64,000 bases of DNA from Rhodococcus qingshengii (lineage in GTDB: Bacteria; Actinomycetota; Actinomycetes; Mycobacteriales; Mycobacteriaceae), in the NCBI RefSeq assembly GCF_021025955.1, contig NZ_JAJNCL010000004.1:369371-433370 (forward strand), given 5' to 3'. The first letter of the stretch is position 1, and each line of letters opens with the position of its first letter. Below, piece after piece: positions 24,490 to 33,005 of this stretch. The position numbers were made by a program, and so were the translations under genes. Under the pieces are notes generated by a model that was not told the origin of the DNA, searched no databases, and worked only from the letters and a program-made list of their open reading frames with translations.

Positions 24490-25584
24490 TCAACCGTTCG
24501 GGATGGACAAAGCTTCTCGTACCGTATTTGCCAGGACGACCGAGGCCGGCACCTCAAGAGGCGTCGTGGCAACCAGTCGATTCTTCGTGAGCGCGAAACT
24601 CAAACCGTAGTCCGGATCGGCAAACCCGTACGAACCGCCGAACCCGCTGTGGCCGAATGAATTCGACCGTCCGCCCATCGCACTCCCTTTGTCGCCCAGT
24701 AGATAACCCAAACCCTTGCGGACCGGCGCCTTGTGCGTTTGATCGTACGCATCGGTTTCCAGTGTCGTTGCCAGAGTGGTCCGCGCTGGCGGGAGTAGAC
24801 GCACTCCGTCCACACCGTCGCCGATCAACGACGCGTAGTGTCTTGCCAGGGATCGGGCGGAGGTGATGGCGCCTCCGGCAGGTACAGCTGATGCCTGAAT
24901 CGACGGGGTGTTGAAGAGTTCGGCCATGATCCGCGTATCGGGGCTCGACGCGGGACCGGTCAGAACTGATTCGTCATTCGCGAGAACTGCGATGCGGTCT
25001 TTCACCGAAGCGGGAACGCCGAAGAACAGATCCGTGATACCCAAAGGCTCACAGATCAGTTCGGTGACGATCTGGCCGAAGGGCTTCCCGTACACGCGAG
25101 TTGCTACCTCGCCGAGAACGAATCCGGAAGACAGTCCGCGGTAAGCGGTCTCGCTACCCGGAATCCACATGGCCTCGGACTCGGCCAGGCGAGCGCAGGT
25201 GCCGTCCCAGTCGTCGAGGTGAAAGTCGTGTGTGATGTCTTGGACTCCGGACGTGTGTACGAGGACCTGTCGAATGGTCGCCTCTCCCTTGCCGTTCTGT
25301 CCGAACTCCGGCCAATAGTCGCTGACCCGTGCGTCGTAGTCGAGTTCGCCGTGTTCGGCCAGTAGATGCACCGTCGTATACATCAGACCTTTGCTGCACG
25401 AGAAGATCGGGAACAGGGTGTCACTTCGGACTGGCGCACTTCGAGTGGGTTCGGTGTGTCCGGACCAGGCATCGACGACCAGCTGACCATGCTGGTACAC
25501 CGCAACCTGTATGCCGAGTTGGGCGTCTGCGGTGACCATTGCGTCGAGCTCGGCCTGCACCACCTCCTGTACGTCGTCAGTCAC
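24490..25584 (-). CDS. Serine hydrolase, class C beta-lactamase/DD-peptidase fold
   Basis: From GTG 25584 (AAGG upstream; overlaps the creatininase stop by 4 bp) 364 residues. The S-x-x-K motif is S-C-S-K at 62-65; a Y-x-x-L-x-x-G-x-x-L-G-E stretch supplies the tyrosine near 150; the third motif is H-S-G in F-G-H-S-G-F-G-G near 325. No signal peptide is present, so it works inside the cell, like EstB-type esterases and D-amino-acid-specific amidases of this family. In this operon a peptidase or amidase for D-peptides is the natural reading; esterase activity is an alternative. Confidence 0.85.
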   Translation of the reverse strand: MTDDVQEVVQAELDAMVTADAQLGIQVAVYQHGQLVVDAWSGHTEPTRSAPVRSDTLFPIFSCSKGLMYTTVHLLAEHGELDYDARVSDYWPEFGQNGKGEATIRQVLVHTSGVQDITHDFHLDDWDGTCARLAESEAMWIPGSETAYRGLSSGFVLGEVATRVYGKPFGQIVTELICEPLGITDLFFGVPASVKDRIAVLANDESVLTGPASSPDTRIMAELFNTPSIQASAVPAGGAITSARSLARHYASLIGDGVDGVRLLPPARTTLATTLETDAYDQTHKAPVRKGLGYLLGDKGSAMGGRSNSFGHSGFGGSYGFADPDYGLSFALTKNRLVATTPLEVPASVVLANTVREALSIPNG

Positions 25585-26372
25585 CTTTCGCGTCCTTCGT
25601 GCTTGGTGATCTCGGCACAAAAGTATTCCGAGACAACGGTGGTCAGTGATTCGAGATACCGTTCGCCGCGTGACGCCAGTGCGGCGACGGGGTCGCCGAG
25701 AATTCCGTTCACCGATAATGCTTTGGTTCCGCCGTCGAACAACGCTGTGGCAGTGTCTTTGTCGAAGCGTCCGAGGAATCCGGGCTCGGCGGCGTTCATG
25801 TCGACGAGGTCGGGTCGCAGTGCGAGGACTATCGATGTTTCGAAATCACCGGCATGGGAACCGCAGGCCTCGGGAGAGATCGAATCCTCCTCTGCCACTG
25901 CTTCGAAAGCTGTGAGCAACTGGAGAAGATCGGTGTGGGCATGAATCCGTGTCTCGCCGATCCGGGGTCCGACTCTCTCGATCAGATGCGCGAGGGGTTC
26001 GAAGTTACCGCCGTGGCTCGAGATGACGAGGATATTGTCGAACCCATGAGCGGCGAGACTGCGAACGTAGTCTTCGACCACGTCGACAAACGTTGCCTCG
26101 CGTAGAGAGAGTGTTCCGGGGAAGGACATGTGGTGCGGGGAAACCCCGAACGCGATGGTGGGCGCTACCATCGTCGTCCCGAGCTGTGCGGCGACGGCAA
26201 GGGAAGTGGCAGTGCCGATCAGGGTGTCGGTGGACAGTGGCAGGTGCGGGCCGTGTTGTTCGGTCGCTCCCACCGCGAAGATGACGTTGCGGATCCCGCC
26301 ATTCATCGCCTCCTGCACCTGGGGCCACGTCATCTCTGCCATCGAGTGAGGTGCTACGAGCGTAGGGGTCAT
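25581..26372 (-). CDS. Creatininase-family amidohydrolase
   Basis: A 263-residue enzyme of the creatininase fold: V-G-A-T-E-Q-H-G-P-H-L-P-L-S-T-D near 35-50 carries the E and H metal ligands, S-S-H-G-G-N-F-E near 120, and G-S-H-A-G-D-F-E-T-S near 170. Family members open cyclic amides (creatinine) or hydrolyse other amide and peptide bonds with Zn/Mn. Its start codon overlaps the stop of the beta-lactamase-like gene (TGATG) and its stop overlaps the next start (GTGA), so translation is tightly coupled. A cyclic dipeptide or lactam substrate would fit the neighbours. Confidence 0.88.
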   Translation of the reverse strand: MTPTLVAPHSMAEMTWPQVQEAMNGGIRNVIFAVGATEQHGPHLPLSTDTLIGTATSLAVAAQLGTTMVAPTIAFGVSPHHMSFPGTLSLREATFVDVVEDYVRSLAAHGFDNILVISSHGGNFEPLAHLIERVGPRIGETRIHAHTDLLQLLTAFEAVAEEDSISPEACGSHAGDFETSIVLALRPDLVDMNAAEPGFLGRFDKDTATALFDGGTKALSVNGILGDPVAALASRGERYLESLTTVVSEYFCAEITKHEGRER

Positions 26373-27331
26373 CAGGCTGTTACCGCCGTCGCAGCCGCGC
26401 CGCGACTTGCGTTCCGAAGACTGTCGATCGCAAGTGCGGCGATCTTCCCGATTGCCGCGTCCACCTTGCCGTTACGCATGTGGTTGTTCTTGTCTTTCAG
26501 GAAGATTGCGACTACGTAGACGTCCCCGTCGCCGAAGTCGACGACTCCTACCTCGTTGCGAACGCCGGCTAGGAAGGTGCCGGTCTTGCCGGAGATCGTC
26601 GGGCCGTCGACGTACGCGGAGGAGAGGCGGTGAGGCGCGAACTGCAGGCCCATTACCCGCCGCACTTCGGCACAGGCTTCGGCGTCTGCAGCCTTGTCCG
26701 TCCAGATGAGGCTGAGCAGTTCGGTCATCTCGCGCGGGGTGCTGGTGTTGCCGCCGCGCGCGTTCAACGACTCGCCCGCTGCGATTGCCGCGACGAACTC
26801 GTCCTCGGGCAGTCCGAACGGGTTGCCGGTGGAGGTGTTCTGCAAAGTTGTGTAATTCTCGGTCGAGAGTTCCTCGAGAGCAAGCGAAATGATGCCTTCG
26901 CAGTCGGTGGTGATGTCGGTCGAGTTCAATCCGAGCGAGCGAAGTCGGCTCATGACGTTCTCGGTACCGACCATCTCTTGCAGGATGTCGGTGGCGGTGT
27001 TGTCGCTGACCTGCATCATGAGTAGGCCCAAGTCCCGGATCGATACTTCGACGTCGTCCGTCATCGCTGAAATCCCGGAGGGGCCGATGGTGCGCCTGTC
27101 TGCAGGGACCTTGATCCGGTCAGCCAGTTGTATGCGCCCCTCGGATGCCTGGGCGGCGACCTCGAGCATGACGGGAACCTTGTAGGTCGAGGCGGTCACC
27201 GAACGTGCATCGGCGCCGGAACCGATTTCGAGTTTTCCGTCGAGGCTGCGGACGTGAAACGCAACGGTGGCGTTTGCGTCGTCACACACGTCGGCAATGG
27301 AGGCGAGGATCCTGAGGGGGTTGGTGCTCAT
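26372..27331 (-). CDS. Cytoplasmic class-A-beta-lactamase-like serine hydrolase
   Basis: A 319-residue protein with S-T-Y-K at 48-51, S-D-N at 109-111 and K-T-G-T at 249-252, the three active-site boxes of class A enzymes. It has no signal peptide or lipobox, so it cannot protect cell-wall targets. I cannot find the E-x-x-L-N deacylation motif of true class A beta-lactamases (the matching region reads S-T-E-N-Y-T-T-L-Q-N), which points to a peptidase or transacylase-like role. Position between the peptide transporter and the amidohydrolase suggests processing of an imported peptide. Confidence 0.85.
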   Translation of the reverse strand: MSTNPLRILASIADVCDDANATVAFHVRSLDGKLEIGSGADARSVTASTYKVPVMLEVAAQASEGRIQLADRIKVPADRRTIGPSGISAMTDDVEVSIRDLGLLMMQVSDNTATDILQEMVGTENVMSRLRSLGLNSTDITTDCEGIISLALEELSTENYTTLQNTSTGNPFGLPEDEFVAAIAAGESLNARGGNTSTPREMTELLSLIWTDKAADAEACAEVRRVMGLQFAPHRLSSAYVDGPTISGKTGTFLAGVRNEVGVVDFGDGDVYVVAIFLKDKNNHMRNGKVDAAIGKIAALAIDSLRNASRGAAATAVTA

Positions 27332-27391
27332 GTTCTTCCGTTCCGGGTAGTTGTTGTGGAGGAGAATGTTTCGATCAAGGCAGTGACCTGA

Positions 27392-28372
27392 TCATGAACT
27401 CGCGGAGTGAGGCGGGGCGTAAAGATGACAACGCGCCTCGCCTGAGGGCGTGGAATACGTCGGAGGCGAGACCGTGTCGCAGATCGCGCCGATGCGCAGG
27501 TGACATCTCTCGTGAAAGACACAGCCGCTCGGCGGGTTGTCAGGCTTCGGGGGCTCGCCGGTGAGGATGATTCGCTCTCGCGCGGCTTCGGAGAACAGTG
27601 TCGGCGATGCCGAGGCCAATGCCCGCGTGTACGGGTGTGCGGGGTCGGTCAGAATGCTCTCGGTCGAACCGTACTCCTGCACCTGACCCAGATACAGGAC
27701 GGCAACCTCGTCGCAGAAGAATCGAACGACGCCTAGATCGTGGCTGATGAAAAGAAAGGATGTTCCGGAGTCCTCTTGAATGTCCTTGAGGAGGTTGAGG
27801 ATTTGTGCCTGTACCGAAACGTCCAGGGCGGAGACAGGTTCGTCGGCGACGATGAGTTGCGGTTTCGCGGCGACGGCGCGTGCGATGGCCACTCGCTGGC
27901 ACTGCCCGCCCGAAAGCTGGTGCGCGTACATGTCTCCGTACGACGCACTCAGTCCGGCGCGGTCGAGCAAGTCGTCGACGTCCTTGCGTCGCGCCGAATG
28001 CCCGCCTATGCGTAGTGGTTCGGCGACGGCACGCCAGATCGGCAGCTTCGGATCTATCGATGCGCGCGGGTTCTGGAAGATCATCTGCACAGATCCCGGG
28101 GTTCGCTTGCGAGAGGTTTTGCCGGTGACACGCTGCCCCAGTATTTCCAGGTGGCCGCCGGACGGCTCGAGCAGGCCGGTCACAACCCGACCGAGAGTGG
28201 ACTTTCCGCTTCCGCTTTCGCCGACCAGTCCAAGAGACCGACCTGCCGGGATCGACAAGTCGACGCCCCGGAGTGCCTGCACGGCGCGGCCGCCCAGACG
28301 GGTGTGGAAGGAATGGGTGATCCCCTCCAAGCGGGCTACTTCCCGTGTGGAAACGGAGTGGTGTGTAGTCAT
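27392..28372 (-). CDS. Peptide ABC transporter ATPase, DppF/OppF type
   Basis: 326 residues with Walker A G-E-S-G-S-G-K-S-T near 54-62, signature L-S-G-G-Q-C-Q-R-V near 158, Walker B L-I-V-A-D-E-P-V-S-A-L-D, and the oligopeptide-transporter C-terminal cluster G-C-V-F-H-E-R-C ... C ending the protein, with three cysteines that in relatives can hold an iron-sulfur cluster. It overlaps the DppD-type ATPase by 4 bp. The pair powers import of peptides through the two permeases upstream. Confidence 0.92.
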   Translation of the reverse strand: MTTHHSVSTREVARLEGITHSFHTRLGGRAVQALRGVDLSIPAGRSLGLVGESGSGKSTLGRVVTGLLEPSGGHLEILGQRVTGKTSRKRTPGSVQMIFQNPRASIDPKLPIWRAVAEPLRIGGHSARRKDVDDLLDRAGLSASYGDMYAHQLSGGQCQRVAIARAVAAKPQLIVADEPVSALDVSVQAQILNLLKDIQEDSGTSFLFISHDLGVVRFFCDEVAVLYLGQVQEYGSTESILTDPAHPYTRALASASPTLFSEAARERIILTGEPPKPDNPPSGCVFHERCHLRIGAICDTVSPPTYSTPSGEARCHLYAPPHSASS

Positions 28373-29367
28373 CGAGGCACCTCACTGGCCGAAACGTGCT
28401 GATGTGAGCCTGTCATCGGGTGCAGACAGGCCGCGAGACTGTGTCCGCTGTTTTCGAGTTCAGGTGAGCTGGAAAGGCATTCGTTGCCTGCGCGGTCGCA
28501 GCGTGGGGCGAAGTGGCAACCGTGGTTTCGGTCAGGCAACGGCGGCACGATCCCTCGTACCGTCTTCAAGCGCCGTGCACCCGAGTTCATGCTTTCCAAA
28601 CAGTCGACCAGCGCATGCGTGTACGGGTGCTGCGGTTCCCGCAGTACGTTGTCGACCGATCCGGATTCGACGATCTTGCCCGCGTACATCACGTACGCCC
28701 GGTTACATTGTTGTGCAACCAGTCCGAGATCGTGCGAGATGAACATCATGGACATCCCCTCGTCTGCGATGAGACTGTGCAACAGATCCATGATTTGCGC
28801 CTGCACAGTGGTGTCCAGGGCGGTGGTCGGCTCATCGGCGATCAGCATCGTCGGTTCGCAGGCCAGAGCCATTGCGATGAGTACACGTTGTCGCATGCCA
28901 CCGGACAGTTCGAAAGGAAACGCACCGGCGACCCGATCCGGGGCCGGAATGCCGACTCGGGCCAACAATTCTCGTACTCGTTTGGCCGCAACGCGTTTGG
29001 AGAGCCTGTGGTGGATGCGGACGAGATTGCCGAGTTGTCGTTCGATGCTCACTACCGGGTTCAGCGAGGTTCCGGGGTCCTGGGGGATCATTGCGATGTC
29101 TGTGCCTCGAAGCGGCGCCAGCGCACCACGGTCGGACATGTCGAATCGTCTGCCGTTGAAGACCATCTCTCCATGCGCCGCCAGGGACCCTTCGAGGAGA
29201 CCGAGTACGGAGTACGACGTCACTGATTTGCCGCAGCCGCTTTCGCCGACCAGGGCGACGCTCTCCCCCGAATCTATCTGGAAGCTGACTCCGTCCACCG
29301 GTCGCAGTGCGGGATTGTCGGCCAGTGCTACACGGAGATCCGTGATCGACAGTAGCGGTTTCGTCAT
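28369..29367 (-). CDS. Peptide ABC transporter ATPase, DppD/OppD type
   Basis: From ATG 29367 (GAGG upstream, ATGA overlap with the permease stop) 332 residues. Walker A G-E-S-G-C-G-K-S near 38-45, signature L-S-G-G-M-R-Q-R-V, Walker B L-I-A-D-E-P-T-T-A-L-D, and a C-terminal C-H-F-A-P-R-C-D-R-A-G-N-E-C motif of the oligopeptide branch. The frame extends to 29448, but the upstream codons lie within the permease gene. Confidence 0.92.
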   Translation of the reverse strand: MTKPLLSITDLRVALADNPALRPVDGVSFQIDSGESVALVGESGCGKSVTSYSVLGLLEGSLAAHGEMVFNGRRFDMSDRGALAPLRGTDIAMIPQDPGTSLNPVVSIERQLGNLVRIHHRLSKRVAAKRVRELLARVGIPAPDRVAGAFPFELSGGMRQRVLIAMALACEPTMLIADEPTTALDTTVQAQIMDLLHSLIADEGMSMMFISHDLGLVAQQCNRAYVMYAGKIVESGSVDNVLREPQHPYTHALVDCLESMNSGARRLKTVRGIVPPLPDRNHGCHFAPRCDRAGNECLSSSPELENSGHSLAACLHPMTGSHQHVSASEVPR

Positions 29368-30248
29368 CGGTTGCTCCTCGGGTCGAGCGCGTGGCGAAGG
29401 CCGTCTCCACAGACCAGCAAAGTGATGACGACTAGAGCGATGGTGCATCCGGGGACTATCGACATCAAAGGCAGGTCGATGCTGTGCGTCGACCCGAGGG
29501 CGAGCATGTTGCCGAGAGACGAGGTCGGTGGCTGGATACCGAGGCCGACGAAGCTGAGCCCGGCTTCGGCGATGACGGTGAAGGCGAAGATCAGTGTCAG
29601 CTGAACCGACACCGATTCGATCATGTTCGGCGTGACGTGCCGAACGATGATGCGCCAGGTCGGAACTCCGCTCACGGCTGCGCTGTCGATGTATTCCTCT
29701 TCACGAATCTTGAGCACGACACTGCGGGTGACCCGTGCGAGATACGGCGTGTAGCCCGCAACGAGAGCGATGACCGTACTGGTGACCCCGGCTCCCATCG
29801 CGGCGATGAGCGCGAGCGCGAGCAGCAAAGACGGCAAAGCCAACCCGACATCGATGAGCCGAGCAATGACGGTGTTCGCAATTCCCCGGGTGAAACCTGC
29901 CAGCATTCCTAGCGGTAGCCCGATGACCATGACACCGAACGTCACGGCAGCACTGATGGCGAGTGACGTGCGGAGTCCGAATAGTAGACGGCTCAACTGA
30001 TCTCGGCCCAAATCGTCGGTTCCGAGGAGATGCTCACCGCTGGGTGGGGCCAGGGTCGACGTGAGATCTTGGACGTTGGGGGAGTGCGGCGCGAGAAGAG
30101 GCGCGAGCACGGCCGCAGATACCAGTACGAACAGAATGCTCCATGCCACCTTCTGTCCGGGCAAGGAGAGAATGCGGGCCATGAATCGGCGCCGCTGACG
30201 TGTGCTCGGCGCGATTGGGGAAGACGCAGCCCCGAATGACTCAGTCAT
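29364..30248 (-). CDS. Peptide ABC transporter permease, DppC/OppC type
   Basis: From ATG 30248 294 residues, a start that overlaps the DppB-type gene by 8 bp. About six transmembrane helices; the N-terminal motif G-T-D-D-L-G-R-D-Q-L-S-R near 90 and the EAA-like loop (S-A-A-V-S-G-V-P-T-W-R-I-I-V-R-H-V) near 195 are characteristic of DppC permeases. Confidence 0.9.
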   Translation of the reverse strand: MTESFGAASSPIAPSTRQRRRFMARILSLPGQKVAWSILFVLVSAAVLAPLLAPHSPNVQDLTSTLAPPSGEHLLGTDDLGRDQLSRLLFGLRTSLAISAAVTFGVMVIGLPLGMLAGFTRGIANTVIARLIDVGLALPSLLLALALIAAMGAGVTSTVIALVAGYTPYLARVTRSVVLKIREEEYIDSAAVSGVPTWRIIVRHVTPNMIESVSVQLTLIFAFTVIAEAGLSFVGLGIQPPTSSLGNMLALGSTHSIDLPLMSIVPGCTIALVVITLLVCGDGLRHALDPRSNR

Positions 30249-31266
30249 TGTCGGTCCTGACTCTGGGATCGATGAAGGAATAGACGACATCCATCAGAAG
30301 ATTGACGGATACGACGACGATGACCAGTACGAGGATGCAACCTTGCACCACTGTGTAGTCGCGAGCCAAGACGGATTGAACGAGGAGTCGGCCCATACCG
30401 GGTACGGCAAAAGCGTTTTCGACGAGTAGCGCTCCGCCCATCAGCGCGCCCATCTCCAGTCCGGCGATGGTCACGGTGGGAAGTAGCGCGTTCCTTAGTG
30501 CGTATCGAGAGTAAACGCGGCGCTCGGGGATCCCGAATGACCTTGCCGTGCGAACGTAATCGGAGTTGAGTGTGCCGATCAAGGATGCACGGGTGGTTTC
30601 GAAGAGCAGAGTCGACATTCCGACACCCAGCGCGATGGTCGGAAGGATCATGTGTTGGAAATGTGCACCGATACCGTCGCTGATCGACGAGTATCCAAAC
30701 GTCGGCAAGACGTTCTGGAACGCGATGATCAACAGGAGGGCCAACCAGAAGCTGGGAACTGCGATACCCAGCGTTCCGACCAGTCGCACACTCCGGTTCG
30801 CGCGATCGCTGGTGAACCTCGAAGCGAGGACGCTCAGTGGTACCGCCACCAACAATGCGAAGGCAAGCGCGTACATGCCCAGTTGGAGTGTTACGACGAT
30901 TCGGTCGGACAGCAAGGTGGTCACCGAGTCGTTGAGCACCAAGGACTTTCCGAGGTCGCCACGAGCGGCTGCGGACAGCCAGTCGAAGTACTGCACTACC
31001 ACGGGCTTGTCGAGGCCGAGTTCGGAACGAATACGTGCGATCTGCTCTGGACTGACGGATCCGCCGGGCCCGCTCACTGTGCGAGCGGGGTCGCCGGGGA
31101 TTGTCCGAAGAAGTACGAACATCAGGAAAGTCGCGGCGAGTCCGACGATTCCCAGTTGCGCAGCGTTGATCAACAGGGTTCGCGCGATTCGGCGCAGCCG
31201 CCCGGACGAGGGCGCGGGCTCTCTCTCCTTCGGCGGCATATCGGAATCAGGTACCGCTTCGATCAC
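30241..31266 (-). CDS. Peptide ABC transporter permease, DppB/OppB type
   Basis: About 341 residues from GTG 31266, two bases after the stop of the binding-protein gene; a TTG at 31284 overlapping that gene is possible. Features: R-T-I-P-G-D-P-A-R near residue 55, S-E-L-G-L-D-K-P-V-V-V-Q-Y-F near 85, and the EAA loop T-A-R-S-F-G-I-P-E-R-R near 225. The N-terminus has about 30 extra charged residues before the first helix compared with typical DppB. Confidence 0.88.
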   Translation of the reverse strand: MIEAVPDSDMPPKEREPAPSSGRLRRIARTLLINAAQLGIVGLAATFLMFVLLRTIPGDPARTVSGPGGSVSPEQIARIRSELGLDKPVVVQYFDWLSAAARGDLGKSLVLNDSVTTLLSDRIVVTLQLGMYALAFALLVAVPLSVLASRFTSDRANRSVRLVGTLGIAVPSFWLALLLIIAFQNVLPTFGYSSISDGIGAHFQHMILPTIALGVGMSTLLFETTRASLIGTLNSDYVRTARSFGIPERRVYSRYALRNALLPTVTIAGLEMGALMGGALLVENAFAVPGMGRLLVQSVLARDYTVVQGCILVLVIVVVSVNLLMDVVYSFIDPRVRTDND

Positions 31267-31268
31267 GC

Positions 31269-32855
31269 TCACTTGGCGAGCCAAACCCTCGAGAGCGGAT
31301 TGGTGCCACCCTCCGTGAATTCGTATCCGCCGACCGACGGGCTGGTTGCGGCGATCTTCTGCGGGTACACGGTGAACGCTGCGTAGGCTTTGTCCGCGAT
31401 CAGCTTGGATGCCTGCTGGTACATCTGTGCCCGTTGCTGCGGATCCTGTTCGGCGCGAGCATCGTCGAGCAGCTTGTCGAGCTCGGGGTCGTTGATCGAA
31501 GAGGCGTTCAGATCGCCCTTACTGTGGAACAAAGGGTAGAGAATCTCGTCGGGATCGACGGTGGCCGTGGTCTGGCCGCTGTTCATGACCGTGAAATTCT
31601 TTGCTGTGTAGATCTTCTGGGCCCAGGATCCGAACTCCTCTTTGCTCATGTCGACTTTGACTCCGACGTTCTGGAGCTGTTCGGCAACCGCATCAGCTTC
31701 TGTCGAGAACGGGGCCTGGGTGAAGGTGCTGAACGGAATCGTCGTACCGAAGTCGAAGTTTCCGGTCTTCAGGAATTCCTTTGCCTTGTCTGTTGAAAAC
31801 GTCTGCGAGGCAATGCCGGAGAGGTCCGAGTATGCATCGCCGATTTTCGGGCTGAGTGGCCCGCTCGCCGGATCGGCGTATCCCTGGTAAATGCCCTGTG
31901 CGATACCGTCACGGTTGATCGCCGCAGAGAATCCACGGCGGACGTCGACGTTGTCGAAAGGCTTGACCGCCTGGTTGAAACTGACGTAGTTGAACGTGTT
32001 GCTGATCGACGTCTTGATGACCGAGTTGCCTCGGCTTTCGACTTGTGCGAGTTGGGCCGGTGTCACACCGAGAACATCAAGTTCCCCGTTGACGAATGCC
32101 TGCATCGAGGTGGTCGGGTCCGGAAGGATCGAGATCTTGATCGAATCCAGGTAGTTGTCGTCAGCCCAGTAGTCGTCGTTGCGGACGAGCCTGATGTACT
32201 GACCGGTCTTGTACTCCTCGAACTTGTACGGACCGGTGCCCACCGAAGCTTTGAACGGATCGGTCTTGGCGTACTGCGTCACGGCGGTGGGGGACATCAT
32301 CATCACCCGTCCACGGCGCAACGAGGCGACGAATCCGCCGGCCGGGGTGGAGAGATTCATGGTTACTTCATGGGGTGCGCTGACCTCAACCGATTCCAAA
32401 GACGGCGGCAGGTTCGCACCCGTTCCGTTCGGGTCGAGCAATCGATCGAGATTGAATTTGACGGCTTCGGCATCGAACGGCGTTCCGTCGGTGAACTTCA
32501 CACCATCGCGAAGGGTGAAGACGTATTGCGTGGGGGAGGTCTGCTTCCAGGACGTAGCGAGTTCGGGTACCGGCTGACCGTCCTGGAAGTCCACCAGACC
32601 GTTGTAGGCGAGGGTGGCGATCGATGCCGTGCCCACCGAGGTGACGGCCATTGTTCCCATGTCGAACGCAGGTGCAATCGGTTCTGCGCCGATCGAAACT
32701 CGCAGTTCACCGCCCCGCTGCGGCTCGCCGGCGGGCCCGGACGAGGCGCCTGCGTCCTTTGCTGCGCCTGAACAACCACCGAGAACCAGTGCGAGTGCAG
32801 TTGCAGTTCCGACCAGAGCGGTACGCCTCGAGAACCGCGTCATTGTTTTGTCCAT
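31269..32855 (-). CDS. Peptide-binding lipoprotein of the ABC transporter
   Basis: From ATG 32855 (GAAGG upstream) 528 residues, a normal size for family 5 solute-binding proteins. The signal peptide ends in a lipobox L-G-G-C near 27-30; R-G-G-E-L-R-V-S-I-G opens the mature domain, and L-A-T-S-W-K-Q-T-S-P-T-Q-Y-V-F-T-L-R-D is the usual family 5 motif near 100. The protein captures peptides outside the membrane and is the first gene of the ten-gene operon. Specificity for D-peptides is inferred from the downstream enzymes, not visible in this protein. Confidence 0.9.
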   Translation of the reverse strand: MDKTMTRFSRRTALVGTATALALVLGGCSGAAKDAGASSGPAGEPQRGGELRVSIGAEPIAPAFDMGTMAVTSVGTASIATLAYNGLVDFQDGQPVPELATSWKQTSPTQYVFTLRDGVKFTDGTPFDAEAVKFNLDRLLDPNGTGANLPPSLESVEVSAPHEVTMNLSTPAGGFVASLRRGRVMMMSPTAVTQYAKTDPFKASVGTGPYKFEEYKTGQYIRLVRNDDYWADDNYLDSIKISILPDPTTSMQAFVNGELDVLGVTPAQLAQVESRGNSVIKTSISNTFNYVSFNQAVKPFDNVDVRRGFSAAINRDGIAQGIYQGYADPASGPLSPKIGDAYSDLSGIASQTFSTDKAKEFLKTGNFDFGTTIPFSTFTQAPFSTEADAVAEQLQNVGVKVDMSKEEFGSWAQKIYTAKNFTVMNSGQTTATVDPDEILYPLFHSKGDLNASSINDPELDKLLDDARAEQDPQQRAQMYQQASKLIADKAYAAFTVYPQKIAATSPSVGGYEFTEGGTNPLSRVWLAK

Positions 32856-32920
32856 CAGATCCACCTTCGGGCCGTTCGTTCGGAACGGCGGGTTCGTACG
32901 GAGCCTTGCGAGGATGCATT

Positions 32921-32950
32921 AGGTGTAATACCTTACCGATTGGATGTCAA
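32921..32950 (-). promoter_or_regulatory. Promoter/operator of the peptide operon (GntR-type motif)
   Basis: On the minus strand TTGACA (32945-32950), a 17-bp spacer and TACACC (32922-32927) form a promoter. AGGTATTACACCT, with palindromic ends AGGT/ACCT (32921-32933), overlaps the -10 box, exactly as AGGTATTACA overlaps the -10 box of the GntR gene at 21582. It lies in the divergent gap between the binding-protein gene and the ornithine-cyclodeaminase-family gene, so one bound regulator could control both. Confidence 0.7.
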
Positions 32951-33005
32951 GAGATTTCAGTGAACTAGCCCTGAAGTACACCCCGAGAAACGGAATCGAA
33001 AAACG

